Position numbers and translations under genes: made by a program. A stretch of 33,996 bases of DNA from JASJHI01 sp965371355 (lineage in GTDB: Bacteria; Actinomycetota; Acidimicrobiia; Acidimicrobiales; Ilumatobacteraceae), in the NCBI GenBank assembly GCA_965371355.1, contig CBDUYD010000010.1:1-33996 (forward strand). Direction: 5' to 3'. The notes under the pieces were generated by a model, which was not told the DNA's origin, did no database searches, and saw only the letters and a program-made list of their open reading frames with translations. Below, piece after piece: positions 21,982 to 30,397 of the stretch (positions are counted from its first letter, which is position 1; each line of letters opens with the position of its first letter).

Positions 21982-23374
21982 CGTGTGGATCCCTCGGTGT
22001 TGGGGGTGGGGTCGGTGATCGGTCGGCCGATTGGGCATCGGCGAGGACGGTGCGCACATCGCTCGTGACGGTGCCGTCGATCAGGGTCGTCAGCAGTTGG
22101 TCGCCGGCGGCGAGATCGCGGACGTGTCGGATCACCGAGCCATCGGGGCGGCGGGTGATCGACCACCCTCGGGCGAGTTGCACAGCGGGATCGAGACCCG
22201 CGACCCGCGCTGCGAGAACGTCGGTTCGGGCGGTCGCTTCGTCGAGGCGTCGGTACCGACGGTCGAGCAGCTGTGACGTCGCCGACGCCAGCCGCTGATC
22301 GGCAGCTCGCAGGGCTGATGGACCGGCCGCTGCGAGGCGGTCGACCCGGAAGGAGAGACGTTCGTCGGCGCGCCCGACCGCGGCGTGCGTACGCCGCGCG
22401 ATGCGATGCGAGCGGTCGGTGAGGTCGGCGCGACGATTGTCGATGAGTGTGGTGCAGCGACGAACGATCGCCAGCCACGTGTGCTCGGCACCGGCGCAAG
22501 TGGAGGCGACCCGGTCGATGAGAAGACGGGCGCACGCCGTGGGCGTCTTGGCCGCCGTGTGCGCGACCTCGTCGGCGATGCTGCGGTCGACCTCGTGGCC
22601 GAGCCCGGTGAGCGTCGGGACCGGTGCGGCCGCTATCGCCCGCGCGATCTCGTCGGCGTCGAAGACCGCGAGTTCGTTGCGGGCCCCGCCACCGCGGATC
22701 ACCACGATCGCATCGAGGGATGCCATTCGCCCGAGCGCGGCGATCGCCGTAGCGACCATCTGCGCGGCGCCGTGACCCTGGACCCTCACATCGACGACAC
22801 GCAGGTCGAACCCGAACCCGCTGCGCTCGAGTTCGTCGCGGAAGTCGTGCCAGGCGGCGGTGCCGACGCTGGTGACCACACCGACCCGGAGCGGGAGCTC
22901 GGAGAGGTGTCGCCGAGCGTTGGCGTCGAGCAGCCCCTCGGCGACGAGCCTCCGCATGACCGCATCGCGCGACTGGGCGATGTCGCCCAGCGTGTACCGG
23001 GGGTCGATGTCGGTCATCTTGAGACCGATGCGTCCGTTCGGTGCGTAGAAGTCGAGGAAGCCGAAGAGTCGGACCTTCATCCCGTCGGCGAGTTGGAGGC
23101 GGTGCTTGCGCAGCATCGGCCGGAGCCGCATCCGCACGTTGGCGAAGAACTGCACGTTGACGACGGCTCTGGCATCGTCGGAATCGTCGGCCAGCGTGAA
23201 GTAGGCGTGGCTCCCGCGGTCGCTCCATCCGGAGATCTCGCCGCGCACCCAGACGCCGTCGCGAAACTCACGCCGGAGGGTTTCGTTGATCGCCTCGCCG
23301 AGTTCGGCGACCGTGTACGTCGGGACGGCTTCGTCGACGTCGCCATCACCGAAGTCGAACGCTGGCTGGCTCAC
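21974..23374 (-). CDS. xseA: Exodeoxyribonuclease VII large subunit
   Basis: A 466-aa protein with GTG start. N-terminal OB-fold domain (VWVRGEISGWSDRGSHAYFTLADD..VNVQFFANVRMRLRP), then the catalytic domain with LPLRVGVVTSVGTAAWHDFRDELERSGFGFDLRVVDVRVQGHGAAQMVATAI and AIVVIRGGGARNELAVFDADEIARAIAAAPVPTLTGLGHEVDRSIADEVAHTAAKTPTACARLL, and a coiled-coil C-terminal part. TTGAAT, preceded by TGA, ends 7 bases before the GTG and resembles the other leaderless promoters. The rmuC gene upstream suggests a DNA-repair neighbourhood. Confidence 0.96.
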   Translation of the reverse strand: MSQPAFDFGDGDVDEAVPTYTVAELGEAINETLRREFRDGVWVRGEISGWSDRGSHAYFTLADDSDDARAVVNVQFFANVRMRLRPMLRKHRLQLADGMKVRLFGFLDFYAPNGRIGLKMTDIDPRYTLGDIAQSRDAVMRRLVAEGLLDANARRHLSELPLRVGVVTSVGTAAWHDFRDELERSGFGFDLRVVDVRVQGHGAAQMVATAIAALGRMASLDAIVVIRGGGARNELAVFDADEIARAIAAAPVPTLTGLGHEVDRSIADEVAHTAAKTPTACARLLIDRVASTCAGAEHTWLAIVRRCTTLIDNRRADLTDRSHRIARRTHAAVGRADERLSFRVDRLAAAGPSALRAADQRLASATSQLLDRRYRRLDEATARTDVLAARVAGLDPAVQLARGWSITRRPDGSVIRHVRDLAAGDQLLTTLIDGTVTSDVRTVLADAQSADRSPTPPPTPRDPHDV

Positions 23375-23403
23375 GGGATCGATTCAATCATCGGGCGGTG
23401 GCA

Positions 23404-24705
23404 TCATGCGCCGATCGCGCGCACGGTGCCACCCGGAGGTGTCTCGACATCGCCGTCGGTGACGTCGTCGAACAATTCTCCCTCGATGGGAAGACCTCTC
23501 TGGAGGCGCAGCGCCTCGAGCTGTAGCAGCGGCTTGTCGAGCTGGCGCCGCCGCGTACCGACGAGCTGATCGAACGCCTTGTCGACCGTGTCGAACTTCT
23601 TCTTCACCGACTCGACCTGATCGACGTACTTGCGCCACTGGACGCCGAACGCGCCGAGCAGCTTGAGGATCTCGTCGCTCGTCTGCTCGATCATGTAGTT
23701 GTCGTACGCCTGACGGATCACGCCGAGGAACGCGAACAGCGTCAGCGGCGAGCACATCACGACGTTGCTGGTCATCGCGTCGTCGAGCAGCTGAGGATCG
23801 TGTTCGTGGATGAATCCGGTGAGCTGCTCGTTGGGGATGAACAAGAGCACGTACTCGACACCGGGCCGGTCGCCGGACGTTGCGTACTCTCGCTTGGCGA
23901 GCTCTTTCACGCGCATTCGTACATCGCCGAGGAAGCGCTTGAGATGCGCTTCGCGCTCGGCGTCGCTGGAGGCGTCGTTGTACTTCAGGTAGGACGCCAT
24001 CGGAAACTTCACGTCCATGTAGAGCACCTGATCCTTGGGCATCGTGAACGTGAAGTCGGGCCGTCCCGTGCCACCTTCGAGTTGGCTCTGCTTGGTGTAG
24101 TTGACGTTCTCGCGGAACCCCGCCAGGCGCAGCACGTCCTCGGCCATCCGTTCACCCCACTGCCCGCGCGCCTGGGGGTTGGCGATGGCCGCCCGCAGCG
24201 ACTGCGTGGACTCGGCCAACGTGCCGGCAACGTCGGCGTGCGCCCGCAGCGACGACTGCACCTCGCCGAACTTCTCGGCGCTCGTGCGCCCGAGCCCGTC
24301 GACCGCGGCCGCCAACTTGTTCAACTCGCCGCGCATCTCGGCGTGAACCTGATCGAGGCGGCTGTCGATGACGTCCTTCTTGGAGGCGAGATCGGCGGTC
24401 GTCTGCTGGTGGATCATGGCACTGGCCGCCCCGAGTTGTTCGCGCTGGAGCACCGCGCTCTGCTCGAGGGCCGCCGTCACCGCCGCGTCGCGTTCGCGGG
24501 TGGATTGTTCGCGGACCTCGGTCACCGCCTGCTCGACCGCGGTGCCGACCGCCGCCGCGACCGCCTCTTGCGTGGTGGCGCGCTCTGCCTCGCGCTCTTC
24601 GGACGTGCGGATGGCGAGCCGTGTGGCGTACAGATAGCCGCCCGCACCGGCGACGACGACGAGTGAGATGCCCAACAAGACGACGACGATCAACATGGAG
24701 ACCAT
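23404..24705 (-). CDS. rmuC: DNA recombination protein RmuC
   Basis: A 433-aa protein. N-terminal membrane anchor (LIVVVLLGISLVVVAGAGGYLYA, about 5-27), a long coiled coil (about 32-165), then the RmuC nuclease-like domain: NPQARGQWGERMAEDVLRLAGFRENVNYTKQSQLEGGTGRPDFTFTMPKDQVLYMDVKFPMASY, with GRPDF and DVKFP typical of PD-(D/E)XK-like folds. A C-terminal helical part follows. RmuC limits recombination at inverted repeats in E. coli. ATG at 24705; an internal ATG at 24696 is also possible. It is 29 bp upstream of xseA. Confidence 0.94.
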   Translation of the reverse strand: MVSMLIVVVLLGISLVVVAGAGGYLYATRLAIRTSEEREAERATTQEAVAAAVGTAVEQAVTEVREQSTRERDAAVTAALEQSAVLQREQLGAASAMIHQQTTADLASKKDVIDSRLDQVHAEMRGELNKLAAAVDGLGRTSAEKFGEVQSSLRAHADVAGTLAESTQSLRAAIANPQARGQWGERMAEDVLRLAGFRENVNYTKQSQLEGGTGRPDFTFTMPKDQVLYMDVKFPMASYLKYNDASSDAEREAHLKRFLGDVRMRVKELAKREYATSGDRPGVEYVLLFIPNEQLTGFIHEHDPQLLDDAMTSNVVMCSPLTLFAFLGVIRQAYDNYMIEQTSDEILKLLGAFGVQWRKYVDQVESVKKKFDTVDKAFDQLVGTRRRQLDKPLLQLEALRLQRGLPIEGELFDDVTDGDVETPPGGTVRAIGA

Positions 24706-24713
24706 GATGACAA

Positions 24714-24730
24714 GGGGGTGTCACACCCCC
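24714..24730. terminator. Palindromic hairpin GGGGGTGT-C-ACACCCCC between rmuC and the RDD gene
   Basis: An 8-bp perfect stem with a 1-base centre (in RNA, a 7-bp stem with a 3-base loop). It lies just upstream of rmuC on minus and about 130 bases beyond the RDD stop, so it may end the RDD transcript. No T run. Confidence 0.4.
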
Positions 24731-24861
24731 GCGGACCCCCTTCCCGATCACCGTTCCCGTGAGACGGTTGCGCCCTCGCCGGTCGCCACGATGACGCAAG
24801 GCACGATGGCACAAGGCGTTGGCGTGCGGTGGCTGTGCGGAACGGCGGAGGGCTCGCCTGG

Positions 24862-26025
24862 TCAGGTTTCTTCGGAACGGAGCCGGACCTGGGCGGACAG
24901 TTGCTGGCGGATCGTGACTGGCTGCTGCGCCTCGCGGGAGCCCCAGTCGTACACCGCCGTGGTTCCGGCGACGACATCGTGGAACGCGCGGCGCTCCTTA
25001 CCCACGAGGAGACCGATGAAACAGAGGGGCACGATCAACGAGACCGGAAAGAAGAGGGCTCTGACGAACGCCCGGCGGGTGTCGACGATGCCCCCGTCGC
25101 GGCGTACGACCGCGGTGCCGAGCACCGCCATGGCCACGGTTCGCCCGAACAGTGCGATCGGAATCCAGAACCACGCGAAGAAGATCGACCCGAACGCCGC
25201 CAGCGCGAGCCACCGCCCCCAGCCGGGTTCACCGACATCGAACACCACGCCGAACACGACCAGGGCGAACCATCCGAGGAGTGCCTGGAGTCCCGCGACG
25301 GCGATGAGGTCGCCGAAGATCCCGATCCCCCGTGTCACCGGACCGGCGTAGTGACCGCTCACATCCCGTCGCTGAAGCCGGCGCGGATCCTCGTTCGAGT
25401 CCAAGAGATCGTCGCGATCCAGGAGCTCTGGCGGAGCGATCGGCCGGGACCCCGGCTTCCGACGGAGAATCCGACCGGTCGCGCGGTCGACCGTGGCGTC
25501 CATCCGCATGATCTGGCGTCGGACCAGGTCGAGACCCGATGCCGCCACGTCCTGTGTCGCTCCGGCGGTGAGCTTCGCCATGTCGAGTCGGTCGGCGATG
25601 GCGTTGACGTCGAGCCGGTCGATCAGGATGTCCATGTCGAGCCGCTCGGCGATCAGGTTGACGTCGAGTCGGTCGATCAGGGCGTCCATCTCGAGCCGCT
25701 CGGCGATCAGGTTGACGTCGAGTCGGTCGATCAGGACGTCCATGTCGAGCCGCTCGGCGATCAGGTTGACGTCCATCCGCCCGAGGAGCGCGTCGAGGTC
25801 GAGCCGCTCGGCGATGGCGTTGACGTCGAGATGCTCGACCAGTTCGTCGAGGTCGAGCCGGTCGACGAGTGCGTCGAGATCGAGACTTTCGGCGATCACG
25901 TTCACATCGAGTGCGTCGACGATGTCGTTCGTATCGATCTGGCGCATCACCGCGGGCGCGACCCGACCCACGAGCCCGCCGATCAGCGACCGGTTGGGGG
26001 AGTCACTCGATGACGTGTCGGGCAC
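24862..26025 (-). CDS. RDD-family membrane protein with an N-terminal array of 14 nonapeptide repeats
   Basis: A 387-aa protein with GTG start. Residues about 30-155 are fourteen tandem 9-residue units, alternating LDVNLIAER-type and LDMDALIDR-type, with hydrophobic residues at positions 1, 5 or 6 and Asp at 2. Residues about 225-365 form an RDD domain with several membrane helices (GPVTRGIGIFGDLIAVAGLQALLGW, FFAWFWIPIALFGRTVAMAVLGTAVV, ALFFPVSLIVPLCFIGLL) and end FHDVVAGTTAVYDW. The repeats resemble those on other actinobacterial RDD proteins; their role is unknown to me. TACGGT (26034-26039) ends 8 bases before the GTG. Confidence 0.85.
   Translation of the reverse strand: MPDTSSSDSPNRSLIGGLVGRVAPAVMRQIDTNDIVDALDVNVIAESLDLDALVDRLDLDELVEHLDVNAIAERLDLDALLGRMDVNLIAERLDMDVLIDRLDVNLIAERLEMDALIDRLDVNLIAERLDMDILIDRLDVNAIADRLDMAKLTAGATQDVAASGLDLVRRQIMRMDATVDRATGRILRRKPGSRPIAPPELLDRDDLLDSNEDPRRLQRRDVSGHYAGPVTRGIGIFGDLIAVAGLQALLGWFALVVFGVVFDVGEPGWGRWLALAAFGSIFFAWFWIPIALFGRTVAMAVLGTAVVRRDGGIVDTRRAFVRALFFPVSLIVPLCFIGLLVGKERRAFHDVVAGTTAVYDWGSREAQQPVTIRQQLSAQVRLRSEET
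25561..25938 (-). repeat. Coding tandem repeats: 27-bp unit, 54-bp super-unit
   Basis: GTTGACGT recurs at exactly 54-base spacing at 25603, 25657, 25711, 25765 and 25819. The most recent copies (25603-25818) are nearly identical; the outer ones are diverged at 27-base spacing. Unit number could differ between strains through slippage without a frameshift. Confidence 0.9.
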
Positions 26026-26033
26026 GGCATCTG

Positions 26034-26039
26034 ACCGTA
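26034..26039 (-). promoter_or_regulatory. -10 element TACGGT of the RDD repeat gene
   Basis: TACGGT ends 8 bases before the GTG at 26025; leaderless geometry. Confidence 0.45.
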
Positions 26040-26301
26040 CCGCCGGGAGGGTGTAGCCGCAGCCTCGCGTCTCCGAAGAGCTCGACAGAATGGGACCCGG
26101 CGATCGCGGAATGCCCTCGCCGACGCATCCGCCCGGTCCACGCCGTGGTCAACACCATCCACGTCGCTTCGGGTGCCGTGCGGGTCGGCGGCATCGTCGC
26201 CATGGCGTCGATCAGGTGATTGTCGCGTCGCGGCATACCCCACACCATGTCGAGTCGGTCGTGGGGTTCTCGCACGTTGCGCCGCCCGGCCCGTCGCGGC
26301 G
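26040..26301. other. Intergenic region with no gene seen
   Basis: About 260 bases between the RDD gene promoter and the terminator of the metallophosphoesterase gene. Short frames on both strands lack plausible starts and family features. I found no strong repeat or RNA motif. Confidence 0.45.
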
Positions 26302-26316
26302 CCCTCGTGACGAGGG
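26302..26316 (-). terminator. Hairpin directly after the metallophosphoesterase stop codon
   Basis: CCCTCGT (26302-26308), one central base, ACGAGGG (26310-26316): a perfect 7-bp inverted repeat that abuts the stop codon at 26317-26319. It probably ends the accD-accE operon transcript; no T tract. Confidence 0.5.
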
Positions 26317-27324
26317 TCAACGGATAGCGATGTCGAAGCAGCGTTGTTGGAGTGTCCCGAGAGCGTAACTCTCGTAGTCGATGTCGAAGTCGGCGTACAG
26401 ATGCCGGCACGATTCGCTCCAGGCGAGCGCCTCGGGTGAAGACATGCGGTGCACGACCTGCATCACGCCGCCCTCGTACACCCGGTACTCGGCCCAGGTT
26501 CCCGGGAAGTCCTTCGTGCAGCCGACCTCGATCGAGGGGATGCCGGAGCGGTGCATCGGCCGCACCCGGTGGCGGTGGGTGTGCCCGGCGGTGTAGGCGA
26601 GGACCGCGGGATGCCGGACCGTGAGCTCGTCGAGGGCATCGCTGCAGTCGGGATGCAGCCCGAAGTAGTCGTCGCTGCGTTTCGCCCCGGGCCCGCCGAT
26701 CCACTGCTGGTGGTGGCCCATCACGACCACGGGACGGTCGGCCCCGGCGGCGTGGTCGTCGAGCCAGCCGAGCTGTTCGGTCGTGACCATTCCGGTCGTC
26801 GCACCGGGGATCGCCGTGTCGAGCAGCGCGATCGCGAGTCCTGGCACCTCGATCCAGCGATCGCCCGCGTACTCGTGCTGATGGCGGTACGCGTCGTGGT
26901 TGCCGCGCACGACGTACAGCCGATCGCCGAACGGGGCGCGGTAGCAGTCCTCGAACGCGCTCCACTCCTCGGGCGTTCCGTCGCGCGAGAGGTCGCCCTT
27001 GACGATCACCGCGTCGGCATCGCTCCGCCCGATCTCCTCAGCGGCGGCACGGTTCATCACCACCGGGTACGGGGTGGCGCCTGGGTCTACACGCCGGACG
27101 GGCCCCTCGCTGAGGTCGTCGATCCGGCCGGCCTCGACCTCGCCGAAGTGCAGGTCGTTGACGGTCACAACCCTGCTGAGCAGTTCACCGGCCGGACGAA
27201 CGAGTGTGCGCACCTCGATACCGTCGAGGTCGTGGACGGTGTCCGCCGCGAGCCCCTCGAAGCGGTGCACGGTGACACCGTCGTGGATCACGGCGAGGTC
27301 GTCGGCGACGGTGGTGACATCCAT
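26317..27324 (-). CDS. Calcineurin-like metallophosphoesterase
   Basis: A 335-aa protein with all metallophosphoesterase blocks: DLHFGE (about 56-61), VIVKGDLSRDG, YVVRGNHDAYRH, VVVMGHHQQW and AYTAGHTHRHRVRP. These supply the two-metal site of the cAMP phosphodiesterase-like (CpdA/Icc) group. An N-terminal strand-rich segment of about 50 residues precedes the first block, and a C-terminal region of about 70 residues follows. No signal peptide, so cytosolic. It follows accE by 11 bp on the same strand and is probably in the operon. The substrate (cyclic nucleotide, phosphodiester or other) is unknown. Confidence 0.87.
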   Translation of the reverse strand: MDVTTVADDLAVIHDGVTVHRFEGLAADTVHDLDGIEVRTLVRPAGELLSRVVTVNDLHFGEVEAGRIDDLSEGPVRRVDPGATPYPVVMNRAAAEEIGRSDADAVIVKGDLSRDGTPEEWSAFEDCYRAPFGDRLYVVRGNHDAYRHQHEYAGDRWIEVPGLAIALLDTAIPGATTGMVTTEQLGWLDDHAAGADRPVVVMGHHQQWIGGPGAKRSDDYFGLHPDCSDALDELTVRHPAVLAYTAGHTHRHRVRPMHRSGIPSIEVGCTKDFPGTWAEYRVYEGGVMQVVHRMSSPEALAWSESCRHLYADFDIDYESYALGTLQQRCFDIAIR

Positions 27325-27335
27325 TCGATGTCCCG

Positions 27336-27554
27336 TCAGAACCGGGGGCGGCCGCGTCGACCCGGACCGCTCCACCAGCGCCCGCTGAACCGCCACGGTG
27401 CGTTGCGCCGCTGCGGGTGATCGGTCGCGGCGACCGGCTTCGGCCACAGCACCTCGACCGCGGCGAGGATCGCGGCGGCCTCTTCGTCGGTCGGCGGCGT
27501 GTGCATCGGCGGCGTGTGCATCGGTGGACTCTCCGGTCTCGTCGGCGGCTGCAT
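27336..27554 (-). CDS. accE: Acyl-CoA carboxylase epsilon subunit (AccE/PccE-like)
   Basis: A 72-aa protein right after accD, overlapping by ATGA. The core TDEEAAAILAAVEVLWPKP and the C-terminal NAPWRFSGRWWSGP are typical of epsilon subunits, which stabilise the biotin carboxylase/carboxyltransferase complex in actinobacteria. The N-terminus holds a doubled 15-bp unit (27492-27521) encoding MHTPP twice, so three in-frame ATG codons (residues 1, 12 and 17) could serve as starts; the first is coupled to accD. These small genes are often missed. Confidence 0.8.
   Translation of the reverse strand: MQPPTRPESPPMHTPPMHTPPTDEEAAAILAAVEVLWPKPVAATDHPQRRNAPWRFSGRWWSGPGRRGRPRF
27492..27521 (-). repeat. 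Perfect 15-bp tandem duplication in accE
   Basis: CGGCGGCGTGTGCAT occurs twice in a row. It encodes MHTPP-MHTPP and supplies two extra in-frame ATG codons. Confidence 0.9.
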
Positions 27555-29107
27555 CAGAGCGGCACGTTGCCGTGCTTGCGGCGGGGGAGTTCCTCGCTCT
27601 TGGTGCTCAGCATCCGCAGGCCGGCGACGAGCTTGCGGCGCGTCTCGGCCGGATCGATCACGTCGTCGACGTACCCGCGCTCGGCGGCCGCGTAGGGGTT
27701 GGCGTACTTCTCGGCGTACTCCTCGACGAGTTCTGCACGCCGCGCGGCCGGGTCGGCCGCCTGCTGGAGTTCGCGGCGGTAGACGATCTCTACCGCGCCC
27801 TGCGGCCCCATCACCGCGAGTTCGGCGGACGGCCACGCAAACGCCAGATCGGCACCGATCGACTTCGAGTTCATCACGACGTAGGCGCCGCCGTAGGCCT
27901 TGCGGGTGATGATCGTGATGCGGGGAACGGTCGCCTCGCAGAACGCGTACAGGAGCTTCGCCCCGTGGCGGATGATCCCGCCGTACTCCTGGTCGACGCC
28001 CGGAAGGAAGCCCGGCACGTCGACGAAGGTGATCAGCGGGAGGTTGAACGCATCGCACGTCCGGACGAATCGGGCCGCCTTCTCCGACGACTCGATGTCG
28101 AGTACGCCGGCGAGCACCTTGGGCTGGTTGCCGACGATCCCCACCGGTCTGCCGTCGATGCGGGCGAACCCGCACACGATCGACTTCGCCCAGTGCGCGA
28201 AGTACTCGAGGAACTCGCCGTCATCGACGACGTGGCGGATCACGTCGACCATGTCGTAGGGCAGGTTCGCCGACTCGGGGAGGATCTCGCGCAGCTCCGG
28301 ACAGAGGCGGTCGGGATCGTCGTCGAGATCGTCGATCGGCGGTTGCTCGAGATTGTTGGAAGGGAGGAACGACAACAGGAAGCGCACCTCGTCGAGGCAC
28401 GCCTTTTCGTCGTCGGCGACGAAAGTGGCGACGCCCGACTTGGACGCGTGACTCATCGCGCCGCCGAGTTCCTCGAGCGTGACGTCCTCGCCCGTCACCG
28501 TCTTGACCACGTCAGGGCCGGTGATGAACATGTGGCTCGACTCCCGCACCATGAATATGAAGTCGGTCATCGCCGGTGAGTAGACCGCGCCGCCGGCGCA
28601 CGGTCCGAGGATGACCGAGATCTGGGGGACGACGCCGGACGACTGCACGTTCCGATAGAAGATGCCGCCGTAGCTGGCGAGGCTGACGACCCCCTCCTGG
28701 ATACGCGCGCCCGCTCCGTCGTTGAGCCCGATCACCGGTGCTCCGACCTTGAGTGCGAGATCCATCAACTTGTGGATCTTCTCGGCGAAGACCTCGCCGA
28801 GCGCGCCGCCGAAGACCGTGAAGTCCTGGGAGAAGACGAACACCTTGCGATCGTCGACCGTGCCCCAGCCGGTGATCACGCCGTCGGTGTAGGGGTGGTC
28901 CTCGAGTCCGGCTGCGTGGGCGCGGTGGCGGGCGAGCAGATCGAGTTCGTGGAACGACCCGTCGTCGAGGAAGTAGTCGAGGCGCTCGCGGGCGAGCATC
29001 TTCCCCTTCGCGTGCTGACGGTCGATCGCTCGCTGCGAACCGGCGTGGTACGCCTGCTCGCGCCGGGCCGCGAGGTCGTCGAGCTTGTCCTGCATCGGGT
29101 TGGTCAC
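27554..29107 (-). CDS. accD: Acyl-CoA carboxylase carboxyltransferase (beta) subunit, AccD/PccB-like
   Basis: A 517-aa biotin-dependent carboxyltransferase. N-terminal CoA half: GKMLARERLDYFLDDGSFHELD, DGVITGWGTVDDRKVFVFSQDFTVFGGALGE, LNDGAGARIQEGVVSLASYGGIF and ILGPCAGGAVYSPAMTDF. C-terminal half: VGIVGNQPKVLAGVLDIESSEKAARFVR, FVDVPGFLPGVDQEYGGIIRHGAKLLYAF and TRKAYGGAYVVMNSK. At the position reported as Asp in propionyl-specific PccB (GGAYDVM) there is Val, so acetyl-CoA use is possible. TAGTTT (29115-29120) ends 7 bases before the GTG at 29107, favouring it over the ATG at 29095. The biotinylated alpha subunit is elsewhere. Confidence 0.95.
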   Translation of the reverse strand: MTNPMQDKLDDLAARREQAYHAGSQRAIDRQHAKGKMLARERLDYFLDDGSFHELDLLARHRAHAAGLEDHPYTDGVITGWGTVDDRKVFVFSQDFTVFGGALGEVFAEKIHKLMDLALKVGAPVIGLNDGAGARIQEGVVSLASYGGIFYRNVQSSGVVPQISVILGPCAGGAVYSPAMTDFIFMVRESSHMFITGPDVVKTVTGEDVTLEELGGAMSHASKSGVATFVADDEKACLDEVRFLLSFLPSNNLEQPPIDDLDDDPDRLCPELREILPESANLPYDMVDVIRHVVDDGEFLEYFAHWAKSIVCGFARIDGRPVGIVGNQPKVLAGVLDIESSEKAARFVRTCDAFNLPLITFVDVPGFLPGVDQEYGGIIRHGAKLLYAFCEATVPRITIITRKAYGGAYVVMNSKSIGADLAFAWPSAELAVMGPQGAVEIVYRRELQQAADPAARRAELVEEYAEKYANPYAAAERGYVDDVIDPAETRRKLVAGLRMLSTKSEELPRRKHGNVPL

Positions 29108-29114
29108 CGTGTCG

Positions 29115-29120
29115 AAACTA
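29115..29120 (-). promoter_or_regulatory. -10 element TAGTTT of the accD-accE operon
   Basis: TAGTTT ends 7 bases before the GTG at 29107; no Shine-Dalgarno. It decides the GTG start. Confidence 0.55.
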
Positions 29121-29177
29121 CCCGCTTGCGCACGAGCGCCACGGTTCGCCCCGCGCCGTCGGCAAGACTGACGGGCG

Positions 29178-30323
29178 ATGCCCGGCACGAGCGATGCCAC
29201 CTCCGCGACGGCCGGCGACGATTCCGCCACTCGATTCGATCTGCCGCTGCAGCCACCGGTTCAGCCCATGCTGGCGAAACTCGCCCGATCGATCCCCGAC
29301 GGCGATCGCTGGTTGTTCGAGCCGAAGTGGGACGGGTTCCGTTGTCTCGTGTTCCGCGATGGAGAGCGGATCGAGCTGCAGAGCCGCAAGCTGCGACCGC
29401 TCGCCCGCTACTTTCCCGAGCTGCTCGATCCACTGCGCGCTGCGCTGCCGCGGCGTTGCGTCGTCGACGGTGAGATCGTCGTCGCGCACACCGGCGGGCG
29501 TGGCCTCGACTTCGATGCGCTGCTCCAGCGGATCCACCCGGCGAAGTCGCGCGTCGAGCGGCTGGCCGCGGAAACCCCGTCCGCATTCATCGCGTTCGAC
29601 CTGCTCGCGGTCGGCGACCGGTCACTCCTCGATCTGCCGATGCTCGACAGGCGGGCCGCGCTCGAGCGAGCGGTCACGGTCGGCGAGATCGTCCATCTCA
29701 CGCCGGCGAGCACCGATCGCAGGCGCGCCGAGGAATGGTTCGAGCGCTTCGAGGGCGCCGGCCTCGATGGCGTCATCGCCAAGCCCGTCGACGGAACGTA
29801 CGAGCCGGGCAAGCGGGCGCTCGTCAAGGTGAAGCACGCCCGAACCGCCGACTGCGCGGTCGCCGGCTACCGCATCCACAAGGACGGCCGGGGCGTCGGC
29901 TCATTGCTCCTCGGCCTGTTCGACGAAGCGGGCGAGATGCACTCGGTGGGTGTGGCCGCGTCGTTCAGCGTGGCGCGGAGAACCGAATTGCTCGCCGAAC
30001 TCGAGCCGCGCACCACCGATGCGCTCGACGGGCATCCGTGGCGGGAGTGGGCCGAGCACCGCCCCGATGCCGACCTCGCGACGCCGTCGGCGGGAAGCCG
30101 ATGGAACGCCGGCAAGGACCTCTCGTTCGTGCCGATCCGGATGGGGCTCGTCGCGGAGGTGACGTTCGGTCAGCTCGAGAACGGCCGCTTCCGACACGGC
30201 GTGAAGTTCCTCCGCTGGCGCCCCGACCGCACACCGCAGAGCTGCCGCTACGACCAGCTCGACGTCGCCGAGCCGATCGCCTTCGAGGAGTTCATCACGC
30301 GGCCCCGACCCGACCGCTCGTAG
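29178..30323 (+). CDS. ligC: ATP-dependent DNA ligase, LigC-like
   Basis: A 381-aa ligase. Motif I is EPKWDGFR (Lys50 is the adenylated residue), followed by VVDGEIVVAHTGGRGLDFDALLQRIHP (motif III region), AFIAFDLLAVGDRSLLDLPMLDRR, LDGVIAKPVDGTYEPGKRALVKVKH (motifs IV and V), and a C-terminal OB fold (CAVAGYRIHKDGRGVGSLLLGLFD ... LVAEVTFGQLENGRFRHGVKFLRWRPD, motif VI). No LigD polymerase or nuclease domain is attached, so it belongs to the free-standing LigC type used in repair. Divergent from accD with 70 bp between the starts. Confidence 0.93.
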   Translation: MPGTSDATSATAGDDSATRFDLPLQPPVQPMLAKLARSIPDGDRWLFEPKWDGFRCLVFRDGERIELQSRKLRPLARYFPELLDPLRAALPRRCVVDGEIVVAHTGGRGLDFDALLQRIHPAKSRVERLAAETPSAFIAFDLLAVGDRSLLDLPMLDRRAALERAVTVGEIVHLTPASTDRRRAEEWFERFEGAGLDGVIAKPVDGTYEPGKRALVKVKHARTADCAVAGYRIHKDGRGVGSLLLGLFDEAGEMHSVGVAASFSVARRTELLAELEPRTTDALDGHPWREWAEHRPDADLATPSAGSRWNAGKDLSFVPIRMGLVAEVTFGQLENGRFRHGVKFLRWRPDRTPQSCRYDQLDVAEPIAFEEFITRPRPDRS

Positions 30324-30328
30324 CTGTT

Positions 30329-30341
30329 GGCGGTGGCCGCC
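30329..30341 (+). terminator. Short hairpin after ligC
   Basis: GGCGG TGG CCGCC, a 5-bp stem with a 3-base loop, starting 6 bases after the ligC stop and between convergent genes. No T tract. Confidence 0.3.
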
Positions 30342-30397
30342 GCAATGGTGCCGACGCGACGGTGCCGGGTGCGATCGTGAGCGTCAGATCGTGAGGT

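Noticed and set aside
25561..25938. Tandem 54-bp repeats considered as a CRISPR-like or intergenic satellite array
   Set aside because: There are no unique spacers, and the repeats are in frame inside the RDD gene.
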